Part shown: positions 35,330 through 46,290 of the stretch, one piece after another | How positions within the stretch are numbered: position 1 is the stretch's first letter | Layout of the letters: each line of letters opens with the position of its first letter | Assembly: GCF_030247195.1 (NCBI RefSeq) | Contig: NC_080672.1 | Location: forward strand, 401,219,037-401,283,036 | Source of the DNA: Topomyia yanbarensis | Taxonomy: Eukaryota > Arthropoda > Insecta > Diptera > Culicidae | Direction of reading: 5' to 3' | Length of the DNA stretch: 64,000 nucleotides | Notes under the pieces: model-generated | Databases searched by the model: none | What the model was told of the DNA's origin: nothing | What the model saw: only the letters and a program-made list of their open reading frames with translations | Position numbers and translations under genes: made by a program

Positions 35330-36230
35330 TCCTCTGTACGGGACTCTATATTGTATACAGACTCTAGTTGTACGTAGTCGCCTCTTGTGATCCCATGATT
35401 ACCTATGCAAGCGAGGAGTCATGTTGACACTATCCTTCATGGGGAGTAGTGCTCAGAGCCAGTTCGGCGTAAAATCGGGAACAGGGCCGGCGGAAAGCGT
35501 GGGTAGTATGGGTAGTACTACCCACTCGAAAATAACCGAGTGGGTAATTACCCGCTCGAAATTTTGAACCATTTAAAAAAAATTAGATGCACAACGCATG
35601 TATCTCGCACTACACACATTTGTTAACATCGATGTACCACAATTCCATTTGCATAAACGAACGTGATTTAATGTGAATGTAATGTAAGCGTGTGCATTGC
35701 GAAAAGGGAAACAATCCTTACTAATGGACCCCTCACCCTATGCTTTCTACCCACTCGGGCGTAAAGTGTTTCGCCGCCCCTGATCGGGAATGGTCCATCC
35801 GAACCTAGTGCCGCCAACTATTGATGACGAGTTTTGAACGTAGCCGGAGACCTGCTCAGATTTTAACGGAAGGCAGCTGTTTTGTTAGCCCAATTACCAT
35901 TTCAAGTCGGTGTCATCCTTCCTTACTCAGGGAGTAGAACAGTATGCCCTGTCAGCCCAAAGTCACCGTCCAATTCGTGATCCGTGTCCTGTCCGTTGAC
36001 GTTCGCCATGGACAGTATGCCGTTATCAGGATGTTACTGGTGTTGATCATGATGGGCCGGTAGGGCGTTATTATTGCTGTGATTTTTGATTACTGGAATC
36101 TTAGAATCTTGGGAGAAGCGGCACAGACTCGCTTCGTCGGAGTTGATTTCAGAGTTATGGCTTTTTTAGAGGTTTAGCAGAGCCCAATGCTGCCCGGGGA
36201 CACCACACAATCGCCAGTGGTATTACGGAT
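35330..36230 (-). pseudogene. Decayed coding-like segment, unidentified
   Basis: The minus strand reads EINSDEASLCRFSQDSKIP through SNNNALPAHHDQHQ, a TAA, then ILSMANVNGQDTDHELDGDF to TVLLPE and stop. Composition is protein-like and more GC-rich than the flanks. Further coding-like pieces (VQNSSSIVGGTRFGW) continue to either side of the MITE at 35482-35782. In-frame stops rule out an intact exon. It may be a dead host exon or retroelement. I do not recognise the product. Confidence 0.35.
35482..35782. mobile_element. hAT-type MITE, 301 bp, exact 8-bp target duplication
   Basis: ATCGGGAA lies on both sides (35474-35481, 35783-35790). Termini are CAGGGCCGGCGGAAAG and CGCCGCCCCTG. Inner GGGTAGTATGGGTAGTACTACCC forms a local palindrome. 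It is non-coding. Confidence 0.85.
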
Positions 36231-36457
36231 GTTAGATTTTGTTAGTAGGGAAGAAAGTGGGGTGTGGTTGTGGGATGATTTACATACGTATTAGATGCAA
36301 TTGTTTGATTTTTATATATAGATGTGTTAAGTTGGATGGATCTTACCAGATGCTATCTAGACATTCCGATTCAAGACTTCAAATACAAACAGAAATATCC
36401 TACAAAACGCGAAAAAAATATGAAACTGAACAGAATCATTTGTTTCCTTTCTTTCAG

Positions 36458-36928
36458 CTCTCATCCAGCCAGATCCAGTCCCAGGTTCAGCAGCAATCCT
36501 CCGCCGGCATCTCGTCGGTGTCCTCCGCGCTAGCAGCCGCCGGTGGTCCCTCCTCCACGGCGCTCGCCTCCGCCGTGATAGCCGTCGGAGGAAGTGGGAA
36601 CCTTTTGTCCTCCAGTCCGCAGCAGCAGCAAACACCACCGGACACACCTCGTTTTCCACCGGCCATATCGGTTCAACGTCTAGCACCGCAAGTGCAACGC
36701 CAAATCCGCGAAACGCAGGAACTGATCAAGGATTCCTGTTCGCAGCTGTATGCCACCAACTACGGCAGCCCCGGGCCACCTCCGATGGCACCGCTGAGAA
36801 GCAACGCGGCTGCCGCGGCCAATGCCGTTGCGGCGGCTCGAGCAGCGGCCGTGGCTGCTGCTTCAGCCGCTCGACGACCACCACCGCCACCCTCGTTGGA
36901 CACCCAGTATTCGCAGGAACTTTCGTGA
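36458..36928 (+). CDS. Terminal coding exon of an unrecognised gene (Gln/Ala/Pro-rich C-terminus, 156 aa)
   Basis: A strong acceptor (pyrimidine run ending CTTTCAG at 36457) opens phase 0 into 156 codons ending in TGA at 36926-36928. The reading begins LSSSQIQSQVQQQSS. It has a Gln-rich start, a Ser/Ala/Gly stretch, a QQQQ run, a more complex core around TPPDTPRFPP and RQIRETQELIKDSCSQLY, then poly-Ala (AAAAANAVAAARAAAVAAAS), a PPPPP run, and the end SQELS. GC-rich codon use stands out sharply from the AT-rich surroundings, supporting real coding sequence. The open frame extends 5' of the acceptor only as AT-rich sequence that looks like intron. Upstream exons must lie on the plus strand, and none was convincingly found in the window. 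Low-complexity composition suggests a regulatory protein or channel tail; I do not name it. Confidence 0.75.
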   Translation, partial: LSSSQIQSQVQQQSSAGISSVSSALAAAGGPSSTALASAVIAVGGSGNLLSSSPQQQQTPPDTPRFPPAISVQRLAPQVQRQIRETQELIKDSCSQLYATNYGSPGPPPMAPLRSNAAAAANAVAAARAAAVAAASAARRPPPPPSLDTQYSQELS

Positions 36929-38488
36929 TATCTAGACAAGTAGTGAATCCATTATAGCGTTAGCAATTATTATTATTATTACTATCATCAACTATTCATT
37001 CGTTACGACTCGGTTTAGATGATTTGTTGAGTCCATCTAGCAACTGATGGACTATATGTGTTTCATCTGTAGCTCTTGTAGAAAACATCCCCGAATTCTA
37101 ACCCAATGGCGCATCGCAGAAATTGAACGTTCGAACGCTCCTTCTTTGGTGATATAGCAAAAGACAACTATGAAAATAAGGCGAATGGGACGTGGCAAAC
37201 AATTTAATTTTAAGTGTTCATGTTCGGCATTTGATTCCGGTGGCAAATCAATTGAAAAAGTGGAAATATGTGGAAAAAATTTAAATAAATAGTGATTTAT
37301 TATTATTTTAATATTTTTATACAAGTTCCAACTGAGTACAAAACACTACCAAGACGAAATCGGAAACTAAATTGTTGTCAAACTAGAAAACTCAAATCAT
37401 CATATTCCACTCCAACTTTTTTTTCTTAAACATTGTTCAACAACTTCCAGCGATAGCACCGTCATTTGACACACCACAAGAAGCTTACACATTTACTGGT
37501 CCTTCTCGTTATGTGACACCGCTTTTCTCCACGGTACCCTCAATGGGTGAAACGCTGTGCCGATTTCCCATAAGAACCACTTTCATTCCATGAGGATTTA
37601 TGTTTGGTCTAGGTTCGCCTATTCTCTGCGTAGCTTATCGCATGGCAAACATTCCCTCGTGTCAGCCACACAACGAACCGGCTGATGGCACCACACTGTT
37701 GTCCAGTTTTTGCGGTATATCTTTCAATTCATGACGTTGAGTAGTTTAATTCCTATTAATGAGGACGCATGAGGTATGTGTGTTTAATTTAAGCTCATTC
37801 AGTGGGCTTGAATAGTTACAGTTCAGTAAAATTTTACCGCTATCTAAAACAGCAGACCATTCTGTAAGCAATCCTGTAAACCTATTTTATAGCCGAACTC
37901 TTCGCAAAAAAAAACAAAAGCTCCAAGGCAAATTCATAAAATGTATAAAAATCTGTTTAGTCAGTAAACTTTTTATCTCTTTTTCAGATCAATTCCAATT
38001 GACTAAAATGAGGAATTGCTGACAAATTTAAAGAACTACCATTTCTAAAAAGGCTAACTATACGTTTGACTTTATGACAAGTGAGTTTTGTATCGAATTT
38101 TTTCGCAGAGTGCTGATACTTTTGACACGATTTTTGAGATTTTAGTCACGAGTAGTGTGATTTATTTTCATGATTTTAAGATCTTAGTCACGATTTTCGT
38201 AATTTATATGCACGTTATCGTGATATTTTATTCTTGAGCTCACCTTAGAATTTGACACGTGGAGTAATGTTTAATTACTATCGCACTTTTTACTCGGAGT
38301 AACGTAACAATTTGAACAGGATCATAAAAGTGTGACTGATTTGCCGTATCTTGTTTGGTGAATTATGTCATGAACACGAATTGTGGCTTTAATTTATTTT
38401 TGGTGCTCAGCGTTTTCTTTTTCTGTCCGGACATCATATTAAACCTTGTAGAATGAATACGATATTCGAGGTCGTAATAGTTTTCTTA
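36929..38488. other. 3' UTR and gene-free flank of the 36.5-kb exon
   Basis: The first about 370 bases are a plausible 3' UTR, and the remainder is AT-rich without a recognised feature. Confidence 0.3.
37284..37289 (+). promoter_or_regulatory. Candidate polyadenylation signal after the 36.5-kb exon
   Basis: An AATAAA hexamer lies about 356 bases after the TGA, with no transposon boundary between. It would give a 3' UTR of roughly 370-390 bases. This is motif evidence only. Confidence 0.35.
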
Positions 38489-38490
38489 TA

Positions 38491-41230
38491 CAGGTCGGAC
38501 TCGATTATCCGGGGATTTGAAAAAAATCTCACCCCGGATAATCGAATCACCCGGATAATCGAATCAATCTTTTTTTTTGCGTTGTTCACTTCGCTTATAA
38601 TTTAAGTTCATTCGTGGAGAAATTGGAAATAAAATGACCAGGGCAAATTTTCCTATTACGGTAAATGTACCTATTTTGGCCCTAGTCGAGTTTTCAGACT
38701 TTCAGGGTGTGATTTGCATTTTCAGTTGGTATTCATTTATTATTCATATTGGTAACGAGTTAACGATATGTATCAGTTGTTTATAGCTATTTGTACAAGA
38801 ATTCTAAGATAAACTTTTTAATAAGGTGTGTCTTTTGCAATACAAGTCAAACTCGATTACCAAGGGCTTAGATTTTCCGAGGTAACTGATTCGATTACTC
38901 GAATACCAGAAAAAATAAAGTTAGTAAGTAAACTGGGGGTCGTCTGTTTCTTGGCTCCAGTTTAATTTACGTGGAGTGTCACATAGCACAGCTAACATGT
39001 CTAGTCATTCTAATTAGAAGAGTGCGTGTTGCGCACCCACAAAGAGATCCTTGTCCTTATAGCATCATTTAGTTGACCAATACTGGATTGTCAGGTAATA
39101 ACTACGCGTGTAGTCTTCGCAAACTGTCCCACTCATACTTGTCACTAGCGAAGGACTACCAGGTTCCCGGGCGCCTCAGCAAGAAGTACTGCTGGCGCCT
39201 TACTTGACGTTGTGTAAACTAAAAGTTATAGTCATATAGAAACATGGTTGTTCATCAACCAGAAGGGCTCGAACGGGTTAAAGATTCTATTGGAATTCTG
39301 AGCAGAAATCACTTATTGAAGGAGATAATGGGAGAAGAGCAATATTGTTTGTGTCAAAGTCCACTGGAACTCAAAGCAGGATATTCATCAAAACATTACA
39401 TCGGATTTCAATGATGATAGAACTATGATTCTATCAGTATCCGGAATAAAGCATAATCTTCAGCAGAATTCTACCTTGAGAAAGATTCCACTAGACATTT
39501 AAGAAGCTTTTCTCTAGAACCCTGCATCAAAATTTAGAGAAAAACCGTAGAAATACGGATAAATATTGAATCGAAGTTCTGAAATAGATTCCATTGGGAT
39601 GCTAAGAAATCTTCTATCAGAATCTTGAAAAACATCCCAAACAGAATCCTGAGAAGCATGTCATCATTATCCCAAGAGATAGCCAGAAACCGACCGAGCA
39701 ATGTAGGTATAATGACGTTTTATGTGGCCGACAGTAACCAATGTATTACGAGAAAAATGTACTTTCAGTGCCAAATTAAAAAGTTGCATATTTGGCAATA
39801 TTGACATTAAAAACTTTTCATTTTTTTTTGGAATCCCTAAACAAATATTAAAAAAAATATCTCGCTGATTAATTCTAGTGCAAACAGTACCAGAGATATA
39901 ATCCGAAGAAAAACATTTTTTTAAACAATTTGTTGAAATTAACCGTTATGTGTCCAACAAAAAACACCTATAACAGGCCAACGAGGGTACTAGGGTACCC
40001 ACAAATTAAAATACTCATAACTATGGCTTTCTTTAACCAATTTTGACACTTTTAGATGTTTTAGATTCAGGAACTCGTCCACTTCTGTAACATTGAACCC
40101 AATGAATGGATTTGGTTATTGGTAATCCGTATTTTCCGGAGTAATGTTCCAGTATTAGGGTATGATTTGTAAATTTAAATAATGCCCTAGCAAAATGAGT
40201 ATCAAAACTCTTCAAATTGTCTCAGAAGTCTGTTATTTATTGTTGCGGGATCCTATGGTAGTTTTAAAAATGGAATTGGAATGGAATGGCCATTCACGGC
40301 CCTACGGGAGCCTGCTCCGGAATGTCTGTTTCGGGGTGAAATCACCAAATGGTTCCAATACCACGAGGTACAGCCTATTGATGCTATGCCAAGAATTTTG
40401 ATACCCATATTGCTAGTATTCCATTGAAATTCACAAATAGTATCCAAGCACTGGAACATGCTTCCGGAAATCCGGATTCCCGGGAACCGGTTGGAATAAC
40501 CCGATTCGTTTTTACCAAGTCTAAAAGTGGATGAGTATCCTCTAATCCAAAACACCCAAAAACATCAAAATCGGTTGGAAATTACCTTAGTTATTGGCAT
40601 TTCAGTTTTGGGGGTACCCGGTATCCACGTCGGCCTGTGACATAGTAAAAAATTCAGGAGCCCCTCCTCACTCCCTTCTTACTATATCAAAAACATTATT
40701 ATCCCAAAAGCTTGACTTAGTGAAGTTGTAAGATGTCACAAAGTTTCAATTTCCAGCTACGGATAAAACATCGGAATTTCATTATTTGTAACCTCTAAAA
40801 AGGCATCCGGGTACCGCGTCGGACACATAACGGTTAAGAGTATTCCCATGGACTGAAGGGCTGTTTAAACGACACAACAATTTAGGTTATTATATTATCT
40901 CTGAATGAACAATTTCTTCAAAACTGGTTCCAATCCATGATGGTCGATTCCAAGTTTTGTTTTTTAGGTCACTTTGCGCGGAATAACCCATATATAAGCT
41001 ATTTTTGAGGAAGGTTAAAATTTGAGAGGAGGTAACCCTAGACCCCCCAATTGCCCGAAAAAAAGTTCTATTGACTGCAATGATCGAATTAGTACTATAA
41101 TAAGATATTATAGTTGAAATTTGATTTTTTTCAAAACACCCCGATAATCGAATCATTTTCCCCGGATAATCGAATCACGGATAATCGAATCCCCGGATAA
41201 TCGAATCCCCGGATAATCGAGTCCGACCTG
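38491..41230. mobile_element. pogo-like non-autonomous element, 2.7 kb, TA-flanked
   Basis: Termini are CAGGTCGGACTCGATTATCC and its complement ending GTCCGACCTG, with TA outside each (38489-38490, 41231-41232). The GATTATCCGGGG motif repeats near both ends: about three units on the left and five on the right. CAG...CGATTATCCG ends and TA targets are characteristic of pogo/Tigger elements. No DDE transposase reading remains. A TTAA element is nested inside. Confidence 0.82.
39943..40833. mobile_element. TTAA-flanked MITE nested in the pogo-like element
   Basis: Inverted termini CCGTTATGTGTCC and GGACACATAACGG lie directly inside TTAA on both sides (39939-39942, 40834-40837). Inner GTACCC-rich stretches (GGGTACCC) occur near both ends. 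TTAA targets point to piggyBac-type mobilisation. No ORF is meaningful. Confidence 0.78.
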
Positions 41231-41232
41231 TA

Positions 41233-41607
41233 TCTCACTTATTAGTGCATAGAAATTGATGAAAATGGAACTAAAAGATAGTACATTAATACACTTAGCA
41301 AATCAATGCACAATTATTCGATATAATTGAATCAACGCAATAATATTCATATTCCCCGATCATGTTAAATATTCCATGATGAAATGTGTTCGCAGTGGAT
41401 ATTTCACTTGTTCAACGGGAGTGTAAACGCGATGGTGGAAGGAATTGATGCGGAGTGGTGAATATAAATGTCATCGCTGTTCACGGTGAACGTTCGCCTT
41501 CGAATACCAGATTGCATTCTGACAAACTGTAAACTGTAAATCGCTGTTCACTGATGAAACTGTTCACGACGTTGTCCACCGTGAACAATGGAAGGTATTC
41601 AACACTT
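41233..41607. repeat. Dispersed repeat (left part) split by the I-clade LINE
   Basis: The sequence matches, in reverse complement, the copy at about 53203-53607, including the GTTCACCGTGAACAGCGATG-type segment and the flanking stretch around TGCACAATTAT. The right remainder resumes at 46561 after the LINE. It therefore predates the LINE insertion. Confidence 0.7.
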
Positions 41608-42401
41608 TTTTTTTTTTATTCATTTCGTTTATTTGATAGGCACAAATGCGTTAGCTTGGCGGTGCCAAATTCTTTTGTTTTTACATTTTGGATATTTTAA
41701 AACTAGGAGGTTACAATGGCGAAATATTTTTTTTTTTTAAAGAAAATTTTTACAGCTATCTTAAGACTAGAAATAAGATTCTATATACAAGAGAGGGAGC
41801 AAAAGATTATTTTTTTAAAACAAGGAATTCAATAGTAATAGTTTTTTAGGAAATATTTACAGTTATCTTAAAACTAACAATGTAGTTTGTACACAAAAGG
41901 GGGAACAAATGTTTATGAGAAAATTCACCGGTGTTTTAAAACTAGGGATACAATTCTATTTACAAGATGGGGGACAATAGTTTTAACAAAGAGGTAAAAT
42001 TACAACTATCTTAAAACTAGGAATACAGAATACAAATTTGAACTTTTTTAGCGGAGACTTATGCTTGGTCAAGATATTCAGAGGGGGCTGTAGAAGCAGT
42101 TGTATCAAGGACAGGGGAGAGAAAGCGTAGATGGTGACCGGGAGAGAAGAGCAAAACTTGCAACTTTCGGGCAAACGGGAGATCAGCGAAACAAATTAGC
42201 GCCTCAGTCTAGTAGGTCGGATTGGCGGATGGTATTCTTCGGACCCGCGAGGAATCCTTCAAAAGTCATCGGACCTCGAGTCGCTCTCGCTTCAGTTTCC
42301 GTAGTGGTAAGTGCGACGGCGGTTACATAGTTGCAGTCTGGAGCTGATCGGTCCCAAAAGGCAGGAGAAAACTTCTAAAACGAGAAATAAAAAGAGAGGG
42401 G

Positions 42402-45400
42402 CTAAATTGGGATATTTATCGTTTTTATGAAAGTATAAATAAGGGACATATAGGGAAAATCACGATTTGCCAGCATATCTCGGACTGGGACATTGGGTGG
42501 TCTACCTCGGGCCCGAAGGGAATCCTTTAACTGAGACCTGGCGTCCAAATACCCGGCGCATACCCAGACAACGTGCTCGATGTCGTGATAGCCCTCGTCA
42601 CAAGCGCACAGACTACTCTCCGCAAGCCCAATACGCCGCAAATGCGCATCCAAGGTGTAGTGGTTGGACATAAGTCGGGACATTACACGAATAAAATCCC
42701 GACCCACATCCATCCCCCTGAACCAAGGCTTCGTTGATACCTTTGGGATAATGGAATGTAGCCATCGTCCAAGTTCACCATTGCTCCACGAGGTTTGCCA
42801 ACTGCTGAGTGTCCTCTGACGACAAATACTAAAAAATTCGTTGAAGCAGATTGGTCTTTCATATATGTCACCATTTAATGCGCCCACCTTTGCTAATGAG
42901 TCGGCCTTTTCATTGCCCGGAATAGAGCAATGAGAGGGGACCCAAACAAAGGTAATTTGATAAGATTTTTCAGATAACGTACACAAGGACTCCCGTATCT
43001 TCCCCAGGAAATATGGGAATTGCTTTTTGGGCTTCATCGCACGAAGAGCCTCGATGGAGCTGAGGCTGTCCGAAATGATGAAGTAGTGATCTGTGGGCAG
43101 AGTGTCGATGATCCCAAGGGTGTACTGAATTGCAGCTAACTCTGCGACGTAAACTGAAGCGGGATCATTGAGCTTGAATGAAGCGGTGATAGTATTGTTG
43201 AAGATACCGAAGCCAGTGGACCCATCGAGATTTGATCCGTCAGTGTAGAACATTTTGTCACAGTCGACTTCTCGGAATTTATTATAAAATATATTGGGGA
43301 TTACTTGCGGGCGTATATGGTCCGGGATTCCACGAATCTCTTCCTTCATGGATGTGTCGAAGAATACAGTAGAATCAGAAGTATCTAGGAAACGAACACG
43401 GTTGGGAGTATATGAAGAAGGGTTAATGCTCTGTGCCATGTAGTCGAAGTACAAGACCATAAATCGGGTTTGAGAATTAAGCTCGACGAGCCTCTCGAAG
43501 TTTTCAATCACCAACGGGTTCAGAATGTCGCATCGGATGAGCAATCGATATGAGAGTTCCCAAAATCGATTTTTTAGCGGAAGAACGCCCGCCAGCACTT
43601 CGAGACTCATCGTATGGGTCGAGTGCATGCAACCCAAGGCAATGCGCAAGCAACGATACTGGATTCTCTCCAGTTTGATGAAGTGTATGTTCGCAGCGGA
43701 GCGGAAACTGAAACACCCGTACTCCATCACCGACAATATCGTTGTTTGGTATAACCTGATCAGGTCTCCTGGGTGGGCACCCCACCATGTTCCAGTTATT
43801 GTTCGGAGAAAATTGATCCTTTGTTGGCATTTCTGTTTCAGATACCTAATGTGACATCCCCAGGTACCTTTAGAGTCGAACCATACCCCGAGATATTTAA
43901 ATGTGAAAACCTGATTGATCGTTACACCCATTAATAGAAGCTGGAGTTGCGCCGGCTCACGCTTCCTAGAAAAAACAACCAACTCAGTTTTCTCCGTGGA
44001 GAACTCAATACCCAGCTGAAGAGCCCAAGCAGACAAATTGTCCAAGGTATTTTGTAATGGTCCTTGCAAGTCGGCAGCTTTGGGCCCTGTGACAGAGACC
44101 ACGCCGTCGTCTGCAAGTTGCCTTAGCGTGCATGAATTGGCAAGACAATCGTCAATGTCATTCACGTAGAAATTGTAGGGCAGGGGACTTAGACATGAGC
44201 CCTGGGGAAGACCCATGTAGCTAAATCGCGATGTTGTTAAATCGCCATGCGAAAAGTGCATGTGCTTTTCAGACAACAGGTTTAGCAAAAAGTTATTTAA
44301 AATTGGCGAAAGACCATGCTGGTGCAGCTTCTCTGACAGAGTGTTGATAGAAACTGAGTCAAAAGCCCCCTTAATATCCAAGAAGACTGATGCCATCTGC
44401 TCTTTGTTAGCATAGGCCATTTGGATTTCTGTAGAAAGTAACGCAAGGCAATCGTTCGTCCCTTTGCCTTTGCGGAAGCCAAATTGTGTATCTGACAGTA
44501 AGCCATTTGCTTCAACCCAATTGTCGAGGCGAAACAAGATCATTTTCTCGAACAACTTCCGAATACAGGACAGCATTGCAATCGGCCGATACGAGTTGTG
44601 GTCAGAGGCTGGTTTTCCTGGTTTTTGGATGGCGATGACCTTCACTTGCCTCCATTCATAAGGGACAATGTTACCCTCAAGAAACTTGTTAAATAAATTC
44701 AACAAGCGCCTTTTTGCAGTGTCAGGCAGATTCTTCAGCAAGTTGAATTTGATTCTGTCTAACCCTGGGGCGTTATTGTTGCACGATAAGAGAGCAAGTG
44801 AGAACTCCACCATCGAAAACGGTGTTTCGTTCGCGGTATCGGGAGGAGACGCGGCGCGGCACGTTTTCTGTACCGGGACAGAGTCCGGACAGATCTTCTT
44901 GGCGAAAGCGAATATCCAACGGTTTGAATATTCCACGTTCTCGTTGGTACTATTACGGTTACGCATACGTCGAGCCGTACCCCAAAGAGTGCTCATCGCT
45001 GTTTCGCTCGTTAACCCGTCGACGAACCGGCGCCAATAACTGCGTTTTTTGGCTTTCATTAGACTCTTCATTCGCCTTTCTAACGACGCGTACTGTAGAT
45101 AGCTAGCGGGTAACCCGTCTTCCCGGAAGGCCTTATATGCAGTGGACTTTTCCGCGTACAGCTCTGAGCACTCTTTATCCCACCACAGGGTGGGAGACCG
45201 TCCATGGGTATTCGCGCTGGGTACTGGTTTAGTCTGAGCTTGATTCGCACTGTCGAGAATCAAGCCAGCCAAAAACCTGTACTCTTCCTCCGGAGGAAGT
45301 TCTTGAGTGGATTCGATTTTAACGGATATCGCGGTCGCGTAACTCTTCCAATCAATGTTCCGTGTTAGGTCATACGAGACATTGATTGTTTCCGATGGTC

Positions 45401-45797
45401 TTGAACCGTTAGCAATTGAAATCACGATAGGCAAATGATCGCTACCGTGGGGATCAGGGATCACCTTCCACATGCAATCTAACTGTAGCGATGTCGAGCA
45501 AAGCGACAAATCCAACGCGCTTGCGCGTGCTGGTGGTGTAGGAATCCGCGTCATTTCTCCCGTGTTTAAGATGGTCATGTTGAAATTATCGCAAAGATCT
45601 TGGATTAATGTTGATCTATTATCATCATGAAGACAGCCCCATACCGTACCGTGCGAGTTAAAGTCTCCCAGAACTAGCCGCGGTGCCGGTAAGGATTCCG
45701 TGATATTACAAAGCGTTCGGTGCCCTACCGAGGCTCTAGGAGGAATGTAGATGGAAGCAATGCAAAGGTGGATACGATCGCTGCAAGGAGGGGCCAT
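42402..45797 (-). CDS. ORF2 polyprotein of I-clade LINE: endonuclease (N-truncated), reverse transcriptase, RNase H
   Basis: The 1131-codon open frame has no internal stop. The endonuclease/exonuclease/phosphatase domain shows GDFNSHG at residues 44-50 and SDHLP at 119-123, but the family's N-terminal strand with its first catalytic Asn and Glu is absent. The reverse transcriptase has DIKGAFD (474-480), GLPQG (529-533) and the catalytic LADD (561-564); Leu in place of Tyr/Phe occurs in I-clade enzymes. RNase H has YTDGS (851-855), the Glu in VAELAAIQ (886), ISDS (Asp 910) and GNEKAD (961-966). A Cys/His cluster (CACDEGYHDIEH) closes the protein. In the intact family ORF2 nicks DNA and copies its RNA by target-primed reverse transcription. 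This copy cannot nick because of the missing endonuclease start. The ATG used is merely the first Met after the deletion joint. Confidence 0.9.
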   Translation of the reverse strand: MAPPCSDRIHLCIASIYIPPRASVGHRTLCNITESLPAPRLVLGDFNSHGTVWGCLHDDNRSTLIQDLCDNFNMTILNTGEMTRIPTPPARASALDLSLCSTSLQLDCMWKVIPDPHGSDHLPIVISIANGSRPSETINVSYDLTRNIDWKSYATAISVKIESTQELPPEEEYRFLAGLILDSANQAQTKPVPSANTHGRSPTLWWDKECSELYAEKSTAYKAFREDGLPASYLQYASLERRMKSLMKAKKRSYWRRFVDGLTSETAMSTLWGTARRMRNRNSTNENVEYSNRWIFAFAKKICPDSVPVQKTCRAASPPDTANETPFSMVEFSLALLSCNNNAPGLDRIKFNLLKNLPDTAKRRLLNLFNKFLEGNIVPYEWRQVKVIAIQKPGKPASDHNSYRPIAMLSCIRKLFEKMILFRLDNWVEANGLLSDTQFGFRKGKGTNDCLALLSTEIQMAYANKEQMASVFLDIKGAFDSVSINTLSEKLHQHGLSPILNNFLLNLLSEKHMHFSHGDLTTSRFSYMGLPQGSCLSPLPYNFYVNDIDDCLANSCTLRQLADDGVVSVTGPKAADLQGPLQNTLDNLSAWALQLGIEFSTEKTELVVFSRKREPAQLQLLLMGVTINQVFTFKYLGVWFDSKGTWGCHIRYLKQKCQQRINFLRTITGTWWGAHPGDLIRLYQTTILSVMEYGCFSFRSAANIHFIKLERIQYRCLRIALGCMHSTHTMSLEVLAGVLPLKNRFWELSYRLLIRCDILNPLVIENFERLVELNSQTRFMVLYFDYMAQSINPSSYTPNRVRFLDTSDSTVFFDTSMKEEIRGIPDHIRPQVIPNIFYNKFREVDCDKMFYTDGSNLDGSTGFGIFNNTITASFKLNDPASVYVAELAAIQYTLGIIDTLPTDHYFIISDSLSSIEALRAMKPKKQFPYFLGKIRESLCTLSEKSYQITFVWVPSHCSIPGNEKADSLAKVGALNGDIYERPICFNEFFSICRQRTLSSWQTSWSNGELGRWLHSIIPKVSTKPWFRGMDVGRDFIRVMSRLMSNHYTLDAHLRRIGLAESSLCACDEGYHDIEHVVWVCAGYLDARSQLKDSLRARGRPPNVPVRDMLANRDFPYMSLIYTFIKTINIPI

Positions 45798-46290
45798 TTA
45801 GCAGTCAACTGTTTCAAAAATGTTTGCACCATAGGGAGAAAATGTATCAGAATGCTTTTAAGAGGATCAGTAACATTGAAAGCTGTGAAAATTAAGTCCA
45901 CTATGTCAGAAAATTTCATTAGTCCGCTACTGGACTGAGTGTTTGTTTGAAAAAAGGGAACACTTGGGGTTTTTGGTGTCCCTGGAAGTGGTGGATACTC
46001 CTTGTTAGAATTAAAATTTCCAAGTCCTGGAGCAAATTGCTTCGGCTTTAGTGCATCACTTCCGTTGGATTTATTGATTGTAGTTGGCGCACTCTGAGTG
46101 GACGACACCTTGGCACCCTTACGAGGCAATCTAGGGGAAGCTTGATTTTTCCTCTTCCTGGACTCCCCTGGGTTAACCAAAGATGTTCCCTCTTGTGGGT
46201 CGTCAGATTCTTGCTCAACGCCAGCCAAAAGAGCAAAGGAATTTTCGGAAGGGACAGATGGCGAAGCATTCTTAAGAATTTCGAGAGATG
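45725..46290 (-). pseudogene. ORF1 (gag-like) C-terminal remnant of the I-clade LINE
   Basis: The open reading, without an ATG, runs from after a TAA near 46310 through ENSFALLAGVEQESDDP, a basic Ser/Pro region, and KEYPPLPGTPKTP to AKWPLLAAI. It then runs out of frame into ORF2 sequence. The YPPLPG motif and hydrophobic end match I-element ORF1 C-termini as I know them. The RNA-binding zinc knuckles expected upstream are gone. It overlaps the start of the ORF2 frame by 73 bases because of the deletion joint near 45785. Confidence 0.7.

Noticed and set aside
43504..45106. Plus- and minus-strand frames of 60-120 codons inside the I-clade LINE
   Set aside because: They are shadow frames of the 1131-codon ORF2.
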